In this document: positions 17,053-27,163 of the stretch, piece after piece | Numbering within the stretch: the stretch's first letter is position 1 | Layout of the letters: every line of letters starts with the position of its first letter | From: Treponema sp. | GTDB lineage: Bacteria > Spirochaetota > Spirochaetia > Treponematales > Breznakiellaceae | Reading direction: 5' to 3' | DNA: 38,213 nt | Assembly: GCA_031273265.1 (NCBI GenBank) | Contig: JAISSH010000028.1 | Location: 1 to 38,213 of the forward strand | The notes under the pieces: model-generated | What the model saw: only the letters and a program-made list of their open reading frames with translations | Told to the model about the DNA's origin: nothing | Database searches by the model: none | Translations under genes and position numbers: made by a program

Positions 17053-17769
17053 ATGGAATACGAATTTGAAGGACGTACCGAAAAAGAAGCTATTGATAAA
17101 GCAGCGGAAGAACTGGGTCTTGAAAAAGATGATTTTGATGTGGAGATTCTTGAAATCCAAAAACAGGGTCTGTTCAAAAAAGGTTATGTAAAAATAAAGG
17201 TGCATACCCGAAACCGGAATTCTTCCGCAGGCGCCCGTTCTTCCAACCGGTCGGAAGAAAGCCGCGGCGCAGGAGCAAGGAAGGCGATTTATGGCGAGCC
17301 TTTGTGTCAGAATGAATTTGAGGAAAAATTAACGGGGTTTGCAGCCGGGCTTATTGAACACATGGGTTATCCCGGCAAGGTAACGATCCTGTTCAGGGAA
17401 AAACACAAACTGGGATTAAAAATCGATTCCGAACATTCATCGATTTTGATAGGGAAAAAAGGCAAGAATCTGGACGCCCTTCAGTTGCTGTTGAATATTT
17501 ACGCGGGCAGGCTTGGCAGAGAGGACGTGCGCGTGATTCTGGATACCGAGAATTACCGTATAAGGCGGGAAGAGAACCTTGTGCGTCTTGCGTATAACGT
17601 AGCGGAAAAGGTGCGTGAGAGCCGCAGTTCAATTCTGCTTGAACCGATGAATCCGTTCGACAGGTGGGTTATTCATACCACGTTGAATGATATCAACGAT
17701 GTTGAAACCAAAAGCGAGGGAGATGGTTTATATAAGCAGGTGCGGGTTTATTTCCGCGGATTAAAGTAG
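17053..17769 (+). CDS. jag: Jag/KhpB-like RNA-binding protein (Jag-N, KH, R3H)
   Basis: Start at ATG 17053 after aaggagataa. MEYEFEGRTEKEAIDKAAEELGLEKDDFDVEIL, KH IGKKGKNLDALQLLLN, and an R3H region. Confidence 0.92.
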   Translation: MEYEFEGRTEKEAIDKAAEELGLEKDDFDVEILEIQKQGLFKKGYVKIKVHTRNRNSSAGARSSNRSEESRGAGARKAIYGEPLCQNEFEEKLTGFAAGLIEHMGYPGKVTILFREKHKLGLKIDSEHSSILIGKKGKNLDALQLLLNIYAGRLGREDVRVILDTENYRIRREENLVRLAYNVAEKVRESRSSILLEPMNPFDRWVIHTTLNDINDVETKSEGDGLYKQVRVYFRGLK

Positions 17770-18564
17770 ATGAAGGTCAAACTAGTTTTATTAATGTTTT
17801 TTGCCGCCGTTCCGCTCATTTTTTCAATAACGCTTGAAGAGCTGGTAGACCCGGCTCATGCGGCGCAGTTGCGCTCAGGTGAATCTGTTACCGCAACCCA
17901 GTTGAAAAACCCGGTTTTAAGGCTGCTGCCAAACTCCGAAGAACTGCGGCAATTTACCGCAGACATCAACGCCGCTCTTGCGCCGACTTTGGCTGTCGAG
18001 ACGCTGTACCTGTATAAAAAAAATTCGGACGGGTCTTCGGACAATTGGACCGAAGAACAGCGCACGTCGTTGTTCAATCATCTTTTGTCCATGAGCACCT
18101 TAACCGGTATTGAATATTATTCCGCAAGCCGTCAAACCATGCGTACTTTTTACGAATCCTCCGTGGTCATAGACGGTCCGTCAACCAAAAAACCTCTCCC
18201 TGACCCCGTGTTTTCGCAGCCTCCGGCGAAGTACACCCTTTTCGCAAGGCAGAAAGACCTCACCTTTGGGGACAATATTTACCGCTACGATTTTATATCG
18301 TCTCAGGACGCCCTGATCTTCTCTCAGGAAAATTTGACCGCCATGGTCGCCGGAATTATTCCGGCGGTGGGAAAAAACAAACTGCGTTCAGTTTTGGCGG
18401 TTATTGACTGCGGCGACTCATTGTTGATTTACGCCGTTTCCATGGCAAAGGCGGTTTCTGTTCCGGGCATGGGAGACAGAATCGGGAATTCATTCGGAAA
18501 CCGGGCGGAAGCGGTGCTTAAATGGTTTATTGGCAAGGCTGACGGCGTTTTTGTAGAAAATTAA
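17770..18564 (+). CDS. Hypothetical exported protein
   Basis: Signal peptide MKVKLVLLMFFAAVPLIFSI; 264 aa; no domain recognised. Confidence 0.65.
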   Translation: MKVKLVLLMFFAAVPLIFSITLEELVDPAHAAQLRSGESVTATQLKNPVLRLLPNSEELRQFTADINAALAPTLAVETLYLYKKNSDGSSDNWTEEQRTSLFNHLLSMSTLTGIEYYSASRQTMRTFYESSVVIDGPSTKKPLPDPVFSQPPAKYTLFARQKDLTFGDNIYRYDFISSQDALIFSQENLTAMVAGIIPAVGKNKLRSVLAVIDCGDSLLIYAVSMAKAVSVPGMGDRIGNSFGNRAEAVLKWFIGKADGVFVEN

Positions 18565-18689
18565 CGCGCATTTTACTTTTTTTCGTTTAATTCACAATCA
18601 TTAAACAGGCTTGTTGAATCTTGAATTAAATGGTAAAATTTGCCGAAACTTAATATAGGATTCTATTTTAAGGACAAGGAAGGTGTAAG

Positions 18690-19598
18690 ATGAGGTTACT
18701 AACCCGATCCGACTTTGACGGCTTAGCCTGCGGAGCGCTTTTAGTATATTTAGGACTGATTGATGATTGGAAATTTGTACACCCTAAAGACATTCAAGAT
18801 GGTTTGGTTGAAGCCACAGATAATGATATATTGGCGAATATTCCATATATAAAAGGCTGCAAACTCTGGTTTGATCATCATTCAAGTGAATCTGAGCGCT
18901 TGGGCGGCGGCGTTTATTTTGAAGGGGTATCCAAGCTGGCTCCCAGTTGCGCGCGCGTTGTTTACGAATACTACGGCGGCGACGCCAAGCTGGGCAAATT
19001 TGCCGAGATGATCCATTATGTTGACAAGGTGGATTCAGGACACCTTTCTTCTGATGAAATTCTTGATCCGAAGGGATGGGTGCTTTTAGGATTTATCATG
19101 GACCCGCGCACCGGTCTTGGACGTTTCCGCAATTTTACAATCAGCAACTATGATCTGATGAAACAGTTGGCTTTAGTGTGCTCTGAAAAATCCATTGAGG
19201 AAATTCTTGAAATGCCCGACGTAAAAGAACGGCTGGATTTGTACTTTGAACAGACGAGCATTTTTAAGGAAATGGTTTTGAAGTACGCCAAACCAATCGG
19301 CAAAGTTATCATGGTTGACCTGCGGAATGTTGATGTTATTTATGCCGGAAACCGGTTTCTTATTTATACCCTTTTCCCGGATCAAAATATTTCCGTCTGG
19401 GTTGTGGACGGACGCAATAAAACAAATGTCGCCATTACCGTAGGGTACAGCATTATAAACCGTACCGCTACGGTGGATGTCGGTTCGCTTCTGCTCACAT
19501 ACGGCGGCGGCGGACACCGGCAGGTTGGCACATGTCAGGTTACTTATAATAACGCCGACAAGATCATCGCCGAGATACTGGAAAAAGTAAACAACTGA
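18690..19598 (+). CDS. DHH/DHHA1-family phosphoesterase (exopolyphosphatase/RecJ-like fold)
   Basis: RSDFDGLACGALL, LWFDHHSSE, and C-terminal GGGGHRQVGTCQV. Confidence 0.87.
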   Translation: MRLLTRSDFDGLACGALLVYLGLIDDWKFVHPKDIQDGLVEATDNDILANIPYIKGCKLWFDHHSSESERLGGGVYFEGVSKLAPSCARVVYEYYGGDAKLGKFAEMIHYVDKVDSGHLSSDEILDPKGWVLLGFIMDPRTGLGRFRNFTISNYDLMKQLALVCSEKSIEEILEMPDVKERLDLYFEQTSIFKEMVLKYAKPIGKVIMVDLRNVDVIYAGNRFLIYTLFPDQNISVWVVDGRNKTNVAITVGYSIINRTATVDVGSLLLTYGGGGHRQVGTCQVTYNNADKIIAEILEKVNN

Positions 19599-19600
19599 AC

Positions 19601-22600
19601 TTACTCCACAGTGAATATCGCGTTCCCAAGCGCCCTTGCGAGGCTGTAACATTCCGCGCGTGTTATTGCACGTAACGGAATTGAACAAGGCGGCGTTTCT
19701 GTTTTTCCGGTTTTGTCAACAAGCCGGCATGAGGCGGAATATCCCGCCTGCGTTGCGTCAATTATTACATTCAATGTAAATCGGGCTTCTGTTCCCATTG
19801 CGGCTCTGCCAAAGCCAGCCCGGACAAGCGCTTTTTCAAGAGTTTTTTGAATACCCGCAGCTTGTTCACTCCCGATAATGTTAAATTTTACCGGCAGTTT
19901 TATGCCGCGCTGACGCAGTGCGCCGCGGTTAAGAGCGAAAAGTTCTTCTGCGGATATTTCCCTGTTCTGCCGCCGAAAACTAAAAAGCGAAGATTTTTTT
20001 GGATTTGCGAATTCACTGTAGCATAACGCGATGAATTCTTTTTCCCATAACGGGTCGAAAGCGGACAGAGCTTTCTCCGTAAGATTTTCATTTCCCAGCA
20101 GAATGCCCTCTTCAATGTCATAAGAGGGGATTGACGCCGGAATAAGCGCCGTTTCAAATTCGCGCGCTTTGTTCAGATAGGAAATTGCGCGGCGCGGATA
20201 ATCTTTAAAAGCTTTACAGTATTGTATATATGAATCCAGATGCGCTCCGCCTTCGCTCGACAATTTTCCGTAGTAGGCGTTTGCCGCGGCAAGACAGTAT
20301 TTCCGGTAAAGCCTGAGATTTACCGCGTGTTTTAATTTATACGTCGTGATTCTTAACAAAGAGCGTATTTTATCACGGGGTCCTGCCCACGGCAAAAATT
20401 TTTCTGTTTTTACAAGACCCGAATATGTATCCGTGAGAATTAGGTGAATATCTCTTTTATAACGGTCGGGGTCTATGCCGAAATTCAACATCCATGAATT
20501 GTCGCTCCCTTTTAGGCAGTCTTCCGCGTAAAGCCGCGCTTCTTCCAGACGCCCCGACATTTGATAAACCTGAGCCAGATTTAATTTCGCCAGCGGAGAC
20601 GTATCGATCCCGTAGGCGGTGTTGTACTCTCTCTGCGATTTTTCAAGTTCAAGCCGCCGCATATAAATTTCACCTAATGCGAGGCGACCGGAAGCGCGGT
20701 TTTGAATATTAAGCGAATTGTTGACCGCGTTCATGCAAAAATCGTAGCTGTAAAAATGAGATTCTAAAATTGAAAGGTTGTACCATGCTATGGCGGTAAA
20801 CACGCGGTCTCCCAAATATTCTCCCATCGAGATCGCCTTGTTATACCAATATTTGCTTTCATCATAACGGTACATATCAGAGTACACAGTTCCCAGCGTC
20901 ATTGAAAAATCCGCGTCTTCGCCAAAATGTTCAATCGCGGACTTTAAAAGTTTTTCTCCATCCGCAAGCCTGTGAACCTTAAAATACATCCACCCCAAAC
21001 TGCCGATAGCCTCCCTGTTGTGCGGTTCAAGTTCAAGAACCTGCTCATAATAATCCACCGACACCGTGTCGCGGTTCATGTAACCGGCGGTTCTTGCGAG
21101 CCTGTTTAATACGGTGGGATTGTCGGGAGTGATAGCCTGAGTCTTTTGGTACTCGTCCCACGCAAGACCAAAAAGGGAACGCCCGTAATAAAGATTTCCC
21201 AACGCCCACGGAAAACGCGCGTCCCGCGGAAAGAGCGCGCCGCCTTCCCTGTATAACTCAATCGCCCGTTCCCAATTTTCAGAGTAGTCCGCGCTTGAAG
21301 CTTCCTTAAAAAGTTCATCTGCGCTTTTTAATTCAACATCATCGTTATCCTGCGCTCTGATCTGAGAGCCGGCAATAGACACAAGTAAGAAGATGAGCAG
21401 AAGCGCTTTTCCGTTTTTTTTTGCGGAATTAAGGGCAAGCGCAAGTGGCGGAATCAGCCATAATATTATCCGCCGCCCAAGAGAGATTTCTTTGCGGTAT
21501 GAAACGCAGAATAATTTGTAGTTTTCCCACTGCAGTTCGAAGTCAAATTTTGAGTATTTAGGAGCGAACCGGGCGGCTGCGGCTGAATGGCAGAGAGGAT
21601 ATATGCCGTTGAAACGACTGTTAAGTCCAAGCGCCCATTCCGCTTCCGAAAGCAAACCGTCGCGGTGAATTCCAGCCAGATTCAGGCGGCGGCGTGCGTG
21701 GCTCAAAATACGGGTGGATTTTTTACGGAAGTTGCGCGTCATAAAAACTGAAAGTAAAATGCCGCACCGGATGTAGAGAAAAATGAGTATTATCGCGGCG
21801 ATTGTTATGTGAAGATAATAGTTTTTAATAAACGCGATTGTTTTTCGCGCCAATGAATTGAAACTTGAAACCCGCGCTTCAGCGCTTCCGTCTTCGCGTA
21901 TTTTTATCTCATAGCGGTTTTCAAAAATCTCCCGCATCAGTTTTTCAAAAAGCGCGGGATCTACTCCTGATGAAAACTGTAATTCCTCATTCTCCGCGAC
22001 TTTTTCCGTAGTGGGGTCAAATTCAATCCAGCCGAATCGGGGGAAGGCGACTTCTACCCACGCGTGCGCCATGTCTGAACGCACAGGATAATAGTCGAAG
22101 GTGTTGGTTTGAGGGTCAACGAAAAATCCGGCTGCCACGCGGGCGGGAATTCCCAAAGAGCGCAGGAGCAGGGCATAGGCAAACGCATAGTAGGTGCAAT
22201 AACCTTTTTTTACCTGAAAGAGAAAGTACCCAAGTTGATCTCCGTCGGGCGCGATTCCGGGTTTTAAGCTGTAGCGATATTCGCCCTCTTTAAGAAAATT
22301 CAAAACGGAGATAACTTTGTCCGCATAGTTGCCGTAACCGGCTGTAATTTCCTCTGCGAGAGAGAGGAATCTTTCGTCATTTCCGTAATCGGTGTAAATT
22401 TTGAATTCTTCCTCAGAAAAGCCAAACTGTTCGTATGTTGGATGATCATTTGCGTTAGTTGAATAATATAGGTTTGAAAAATCCGCAGTGCTTACAAGAC
22501 TCTCCGCGCCGTATGCTGATTTAAAAGATGATGCGTTCCAGTTTTCATAGGGACTTGCCGATAAAGGCTCTTTCATAGCGATAAATGAAGACGGGTCTAT

Positions 22601-23599
22601 ATTGACAAGAAAATACTCCTGAAATGAATACCGCGCCTTTTCAAATTCCGGCGGTTCAAAAAATGTCTGCCGTGACGGAAGACGGGGAAGGTGGGTTTTT
22701 TCGTCAAGTTCTTCAATTTGATAAAAACCGTGTTTTTTACTGTAACCGGAAAGAACAAGCTCCCTCAATAAAAAATTTTCATCATTGTCTTTTTTTACAA
22801 CCATGACCAAATCGTTCTTCGTTGAAATTTCCGAATTCAGTTTTGGGTATTTGGAAAAACCGAGACTGAAAAATTTCGGCTCCAAAAGACCGCCGCCCAT
22901 TTTAACCGCCTGCTCCTGCAGAGGTTTTAAAAAGAAATAGCCGCCGAACACAATAATTATTACCAGCGCGGCAACCGCGAAACAAATTTCTTTTACGCGC
23001 AATTTAGTTTCCGGCGGCATTGAAAAGAGCAGGGCAAGCGCCTGTAAAAAAACAACCGCGCTGAATAATACAATCATTACAATAGGCCAGCGGTAAACTT
23101 CTATTTTGGCGGTTTGTGTTACACTGTAAATAAAAAGAAACAGCGCGGCATCGGCGATTATCGACGCTCTTAAAAATTTTCTTCCGCCGGCGGACGAGAG
23201 CGAAAACCACGTTGAAACCGCGCTCCAGTAATACGGAAAGAGTGAGACGAAATTATTCCGGTCAAGATTTAAAAGCATCGAATCGAGGATAATCGCCGGC
23301 GTGTCGGCTCTGCCGGAAATGAAAAGGCGCGGCAAAGCGATTAATGCCCTGCCAACCCAGGGGATCAGCCCGATTGAAATGAGGGCGGCGATTGGGTTCA
23401 TCTGCCTGTTGTTCAGCCGCAGAATTGAAAGAAAGGATGCCGCGGCAAATCCCGCAAGCAAGGTGGCGGTAAAAATCGAAGTGTCCGCAAGGTCTGCGGC
23501 AATGAGCCGGAATTGGAACAGGATAATGAAAAGCGCGACAGACCGGAAAAAAAGCGCCGGTATTGAAGCCGGTATGAAAACAGCCGAATTTTTTTTCAT
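19601..23599 (-). CDS. Large fusion: TgpA-like transglutaminase membrane protein plus TPR-rich C-terminal half
   Basis: Start re-assigned to ATG 23599 (MKKNSAVFIPAS). N-terminal TMs, transglutaminase core (KKGYCTYYAFAYALLLRSLGIPARVAAGF...MAHAWVEVAFPRFGWIEFDPT), a TM then a second hydrophobic segment (ALLLIFLLVSIAGSQIRAQ), then repeated TPRs. Confidence 0.88.
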   Translation of the reverse strand: MKKNSAVFIPASIPALFFRSVALFIILFQFRLIAADLADTSIFTATLLAGFAAASFLSILRLNNRQMNPIAALISIGLIPWVGRALIALPRLFISGRADTPAIILDSMLLNLDRNNFVSLFPYYWSAVSTWFSLSSAGGRKFLRASIIADAALFLFIYSVTQTAKIEVYRWPIVMIVLFSAVVFLQALALLFSMPPETKLRVKEICFAVAALVIIIVFGGYFFLKPLQEQAVKMGGGLLEPKFFSLGFSKYPKLNSEISTKNDLVMVVKKDNDENFLLRELVLSGYSKKHGFYQIEELDEKTHLPRLPSRQTFFEPPEFEKARYSFQEYFLVNIDPSSFIAMKEPLSASPYENWNASSFKSAYGAESLVSTADFSNLYYSTNANDHPTYEQFGFSEEEFKIYTDYGNDERFLSLAEEITAGYGNYADKVISVLNFLKEGEYRYSLKPGIAPDGDQLGYFLFQVKKGYCTYYAFAYALLLRSLGIPARVAAGFFVDPQTNTFDYYPVRSDMAHAWVEVAFPRFGWIEFDPTTEKVAENEELQFSSGVDPALFEKLMREIFENRYEIKIREDGSAEARVSSFNSLARKTIAFIKNYYLHITIAAIILIFLYIRCGILLSVFMTRNFRKKSTRILSHARRRLNLAGIHRDGLLSEAEWALGLNSRFNGIYPLCHSAAAARFAPKYSKFDFELQWENYKLFCVSYRKEISLGRRIILWLIPPLALALNSAKKNGKALLLIFLLVSIAGSQIRAQDNDDVELKSADELFKEASSADYSENWERAIELYREGGALFPRDARFPWALGNLYYGRSLFGLAWDEYQKTQAITPDNPTVLNRLARTAGYMNRDTVSVDYYEQVLELEPHNREAIGSLGWMYFKVHRLADGEKLLKSAIEHFGEDADFSMTLGTVYSDMYRYDESKYWYNKAISMGEYLGDRVFTAIAWYNLSILESHFYSYDFCMNAVNNSLNIQNRASGRLALGEIYMRRLELEKSQREYNTAYGIDTSPLAKLNLAQVYQMSGRLEEARLYAEDCLKGSDNSWMLNFGIDPDRYKRDIHLILTDTYSGLVKTEKFLPWAGPRDKIRSLLRITTYKLKHAVNLRLYRKYCLAAANAYYGKLSSEGGAHLDSYIQYCKAFKDYPRRAISYLNKAREFETALIPASIPSYDIEEGILLGNENLTEKALSAFDPLWEKEFIALCYSEFANPKKSSLFSFRRQNREISAEELFALNRGALRQRGIKLPVKFNIIGSEQAAGIQKTLEKALVRAGFGRAAMGTEARFTLNVIIDATQAGYSASCRLVDKTGKTETPPCSIPLRAITRAECYSLARALGNAIFTVE

Positions 23600-24882
23600 A
23601 GTTGAAATCCTATCGCCCGCGCTCTTACGCCGGGACGTTTGTTGTAAAGAGTTACGCATATCTCAGCCGCAGCCGCCCGCTCTTCGTGAACGCGGTTCCC
23701 GCCTTCGCCCGCGCCGTAGATAAAAATCAGTTCTATTGAGCGGCTCGCGTTGTTGGACAGAAATCTGTCCAGCGAAGAAGCCTCCGATGTGACCCTTGGC
23801 AATGCCAATATCAAAACAGCGCGCTCCTCCGGTACGGACGGCAGATCCATCGGCGCGGGCGAAGCTGCAGGAAACGCCAGCATAAAACCCAATTCCGCCC
23901 TAGTCAAGGACACGCCGTTTTTTTCACCTGAGTCAGTATAACCGATTTGCACATCTTTTTCTTTGCCTAAACCGTCAACAATAGCCATTGCGTTCTCACA
24001 TAACAAATCCACGGCAGTCCGCGCGTCTGCGCTTGCAACGGCGTGTTTGTCCCTGTTTCGCAGGGCGAAAATTCCCCTGCTGTAAAGCGCGTCAAACTGC
24101 GTATCTATCAAAATGGTTATCGCCGACTGGGGCGGCGGTTCTCTTTCACCCTGCCTGATAAAAAGCTCTCCTCCGTGACTGTACAGTTTCCAGTTAATGC
24201 GCCGCGGATCATCTCCGGGCACATAGGGGCGGCTGTCAACAAGATCGTCGGTGCGATCAACAGGCAAACCCTCTCTGCATGATTCGCCGCCGCTTGCCCG
24301 CACAGGGACAGCTTCGCTTGCGGTATGCGGGCTGACAAGAAGGCGAGCCGCGCTTTCGACGGGCATACGGTACGCGAAGCGGAAAAAACCAAGTATGTCG
24401 AATACGGCAAACTCATCGTAAGGAGAAAAATACGCGCCGCGTTTTTCCGCCTGAAACTGCTCCTGCCGCGCCGCGCCGGTTTTCAATTCCGGTTTGAAAT
24501 CGTATGTTAAATGCCGTCCGTCTTTTGTACAAAGCGGCACGCAACAGCGGACAAGAATTCCCGGAAGTTGAATAATTTCCCTGAATGATGAACTTCCCTC
24601 ATCTTCAAAATAACTCACCTGCGTCCAGCCGCCTGAGATGATTTTTTCCGGACTCAAACGGATAGTGACTCCGCCCGCGCGTCTTCGGTGGAACAACGCC
24701 AACAACAGAGTCATCGCGAGGCAGTAGACCCAGATTGCCAGAAACACCGATCCCGTCAACGTAAGAACCATCTCCCCCCTGATTATTCCCGCCGCGAAAG
24801 ACAGGACAATTATGAGCAGGACAAAAACGCCCATCGTCCGGGGCGTTAGCGCCGCTTTAATTTTAACCGGTTTTTTTTTCAT
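23596..24882 (-). CDS. DUF58 domain protein
   Basis: Start taken as MKKKPVKIKAAL at 24882. DLVDSRPYVPGDDPRRINWKLYSHGGELFIRQGERE is the DUF58 signature. Stop overlaps the next gene's start. Confidence 0.88.
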   Translation of the reverse strand: MKKKPVKIKAALTPRTMGVFVLLIIVLSFAAGIIRGEMVLTLTGSVFLAIWVYCLAMTLLLALFHRRRAGGVTIRLSPEKIISGGWTQVSYFEDEGSSSFREIIQLPGILVRCCVPLCTKDGRHLTYDFKPELKTGAARQEQFQAEKRGAYFSPYDEFAVFDILGFFRFAYRMPVESAARLLVSPHTASEAVPVRASGGESCREGLPVDRTDDLVDSRPYVPGDDPRRINWKLYSHGGELFIRQGEREPPPQSAITILIDTQFDALYSRGIFALRNRDKHAVASADARTAVDLLCENAMAIVDGLGKEKDVQIGYTDSGEKNGVSLTRAELGFMLAFPAASPAPMDLPSVPEERAVLILALPRVTSEASSLDRFLSNNASRSIELIFIYGAGEGGNRVHEERAAAAEICVTLYNKRPGVRARAIGFQL

Positions 24883-25840
24883 CGGTTTTATCCAATTTTT
24901 CTTTTTCCAGTTTTTCAAGTCTGGCAAGGCAGATTTCCCGTATAATTTTTTCACTCTGCGTTCTTGGATCGCGAAGTTTCACACGATGCGAAATTACCGG
25001 AGAGGCAAGGATGGCGAGGTCTTCATCTGAAACATAATCCCTCCCTTTAACAAAAGCGCGCGCTTTAACCGCCGACAACAGATGAAGTCCAGCACGCGGA
25101 CTTGCTCCAAGACTGAACGCTTTGTGAATGCGCGTGTCCCTGATCATATCAGCGATTGCTTCTTTCAGGGATTGATGGCAGAACACAGTAGCCGCGGCTT
25201 TTTTCGCGGCGGTGAAATCCGCCAGACGGATGACAGGCTCAAGTTTTGCGAGTACAGTCTCGGCGGGATTTTCTTCGAGGATAGCAAGCTCCGCTTCGCG
25301 TTCGGGGTAACCCATCGAAAGCTTCATCATAAAGCGATCAAGCTGCGCGGCGGGAAGGGGAAAAGTTCCCTCGCTTTCAATTGGATTTTGCGTCGCAATC
25401 ACAAAAAAAGGTTCGGGCGGCTTGTGGGTATTTTGCCCGATAGTAACCTGTCTTTCCGCCATGACTTCCAGCAGAGCAGACTGAACTTTCGGCGTGGTGC
25501 GGTTGATTTCGTCGGCAAGAACAATATTCGCTAGCACAGGACCCGGCATAAAGCGAAAAGTCCGCGACTTAGGATCGAACACATCAACACCGGTGATGTC
25601 GTAGGGTAAAAGGTCGGGAGTAAATTGAATCCGTTTGAAGTCCAGCCCCTTTTTTCCGCCGTCGATCAACCTTGCAAGAGTTTTTGCCACTGTGGTTTTT
25701 CCCAGCCCAGGATAATCATCAATGAGCACATGACCGCCCGCCAAAATTGCCGCAATCAGCAGTTCAAGAAATTCATTTTTCCCTTTGATGATCCGTCCCG
25801 CGCCCTCAAGCAGGGCAAGGGCGGCGTTATTTGCTTTCAT
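24863..25840 (-). CDS. MoxR-family AAA+ ATPase
   Basis: Walker A (DDYPGLGKTTVAKTLA), Walker B (IVLADEINRTTPKVQSALLEVMAERQVTIG), FFVIATQNPIESEGTFPLPAAQLDRFMM. Confidence 0.95.
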   Translation of the reverse strand: MKANNAALALLEGAGRIIKGKNEFLELLIAAILAGGHVLIDDYPGLGKTTVAKTLARLIDGGKKGLDFKRIQFTPDLLPYDITGVDVFDPKSRTFRFMPGPVLANIVLADEINRTTPKVQSALLEVMAERQVTIGQNTHKPPEPFFVIATQNPIESEGTFPLPAAQLDRFMMKLSMGYPEREAELAILEENPAETVLAKLEPVIRLADFTAAKKAAATVFCHQSLKEAIADMIRDTRIHKAFSLGASPRAGLHLLSAVKARAFVKGRDYVSDEDLAILASPVISHRVKLRDPRTQSEKIIREICLARLEKLEKEKLDKTDEKKTG

Positions 25841-25905
25841 GTTGAGTAATCATAGCATGAAATGGGCGGGCAGGTAAACGCACCCGGCGGATTTTCTCAA
25901 AAGAG

Positions 25906-27069
25906 TCAGGCGCTGATAGCCAGAGACGTGCTGTCAACCGCGCGATTCCTCCCGCTTCTTTTCGCGGTGTAAAGAGCCTTGTCCGCCATATCGTACAGAA
26001 TTTGCGTGTCATCTGTCACGCCGCATTTTGTTATATGCAGTCCAATGCTCACTGTTACATAAGGCGCGGCATCTGATTTTTCATGCGGAATGTTCAAGTC
26101 GCGTATCATCTGAATAACCTGTGAGGTGACATTATTGGCGTGGGCGGCTTCTTCTTCAAACCAGACAAGAGCGAATTCTTCTCCGCCGATTCTTGCGGTG
26201 TATATTTTTGTGGCGGCATTCAGATCATTAAGCGCTTTGCCTATTTTACGGAGACATTCATCGCCCATAGGGTGACCGTAATGATCGTTATAGTTTTTGA
26301 AGAAGTCAATGTCCATAATCGCGAGGCACAAAAAATGATCAGTTTCCCGGTAATTTGAATTATATCTGCAAAAGGTCTGTATAAAATCCCTGCGATTTTT
26401 CAACTGGGTCAATTCGTCTACGGTGCTTTGATCATAATAACTGTCGCGTTCATTTTCAAGTTTTTTTGCGGTCGAAGCCATAGTTATTCTGTTCATAATA
26501 ATCTGCCAGCCGAAAATCAAACCGACGATTCCGGCAAACATGGCGTTTTGTATATCATAATTCCAAACTAAAGGATTTTTATATAGAATAACAGTTGTTA
26601 TAAAAGTTATTACCGCGCTTAACATAAGACAAAGGTACAACACGGGCGAGATATTAAACAGAAACAATACACAGATCAGAATGCCTATAAAAGACCCGGC
26701 AATTTTTTCAGTATTTGCCCAGACAGCCAGATACAATCCAAACATCATAACATTCATAAAAAATAAAAAAATTAAAATGTAAATGAGACTGCGGCTGATC
26801 TGTTTTTTTTGATTGAACTGACGCTTCTTATAAGCAGAGAAAAAATACATAATAAAGGCGGCTATGGACGATATCAAATAAATTTTTGTTTTGGCAAAAT
26901 CGTTTTCGGTAATGATTGGAAAAATCGCGAAAAAGAACGTTAAAACCGCCGCTATTAAATTCGCCTTACGCAGACCGGAAATGTTATTGGAAAATATTAT
27001 CCCCATACATTTTTTGTATTCAGTCTGTCCAAGTCCGTAATAACGCCATTTGATAAATAATTCACGCAT
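25906..27069 (-). CDS. Membrane-anchored diguanylate cyclase (GGDEF domain)
   Basis: Six or so TM segments then a GGDEF domain with ARIGGEEFALVWF and DELTQLKNRRDF. Confidence 0.93.
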   Translation of the reverse strand: MRELFIKWRYYGLGQTEYKKCMGIIFSNNISGLRKANLIAAVLTFFFAIFPIITENDFAKTKIYLISSIAAFIMYFFSAYKKRQFNQKKQISRSLIYILIFLFFMNVMMFGLYLAVWANTEKIAGSFIGILICVLFLFNISPVLYLCLMLSAVITFITTVILYKNPLVWNYDIQNAMFAGIVGLIFGWQIIMNRITMASTAKKLENERDSYYDQSTVDELTQLKNRRDFIQTFCRYNSNYRETDHFLCLAIMDIDFFKNYNDHYGHPMGDECLRKIGKALNDLNAATKIYTARIGGEEFALVWFEEEAAHANNVTSQVIQMIRDLNIPHEKSDAAPYVTVSIGLHITKCGVTDDTQILYDMADKALYTAKRSGRNRAVDSTSLAISA

Positions 27070-27103
27070 TCAAGCACCTTGTATCAAAAGATAATACAAA
27101 AAA

Positions 27104-27115
27104 TGACATATGTCA
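27104..27115. promoter_or_regulatory. 12-bp perfect palindrome overlapping the putative -35 of the GGDEF gene
   Basis: TGACATATGTCA; the minus strand reads TTGACA-17-TATCTT upstream of ATG 27069. Confidence 0.4.
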
Positions 27116-27163
27116 ATATTACTGTTTTTTGTATAAAACCTTGCGTTAAAGATACAAAACGCC

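Noticed and set aside
19601-25840. MoxR-DUF58-transglutaminase cluster as a novel system
   Set aside because: This gene order is widely known; only the TPR fusion is flagged.
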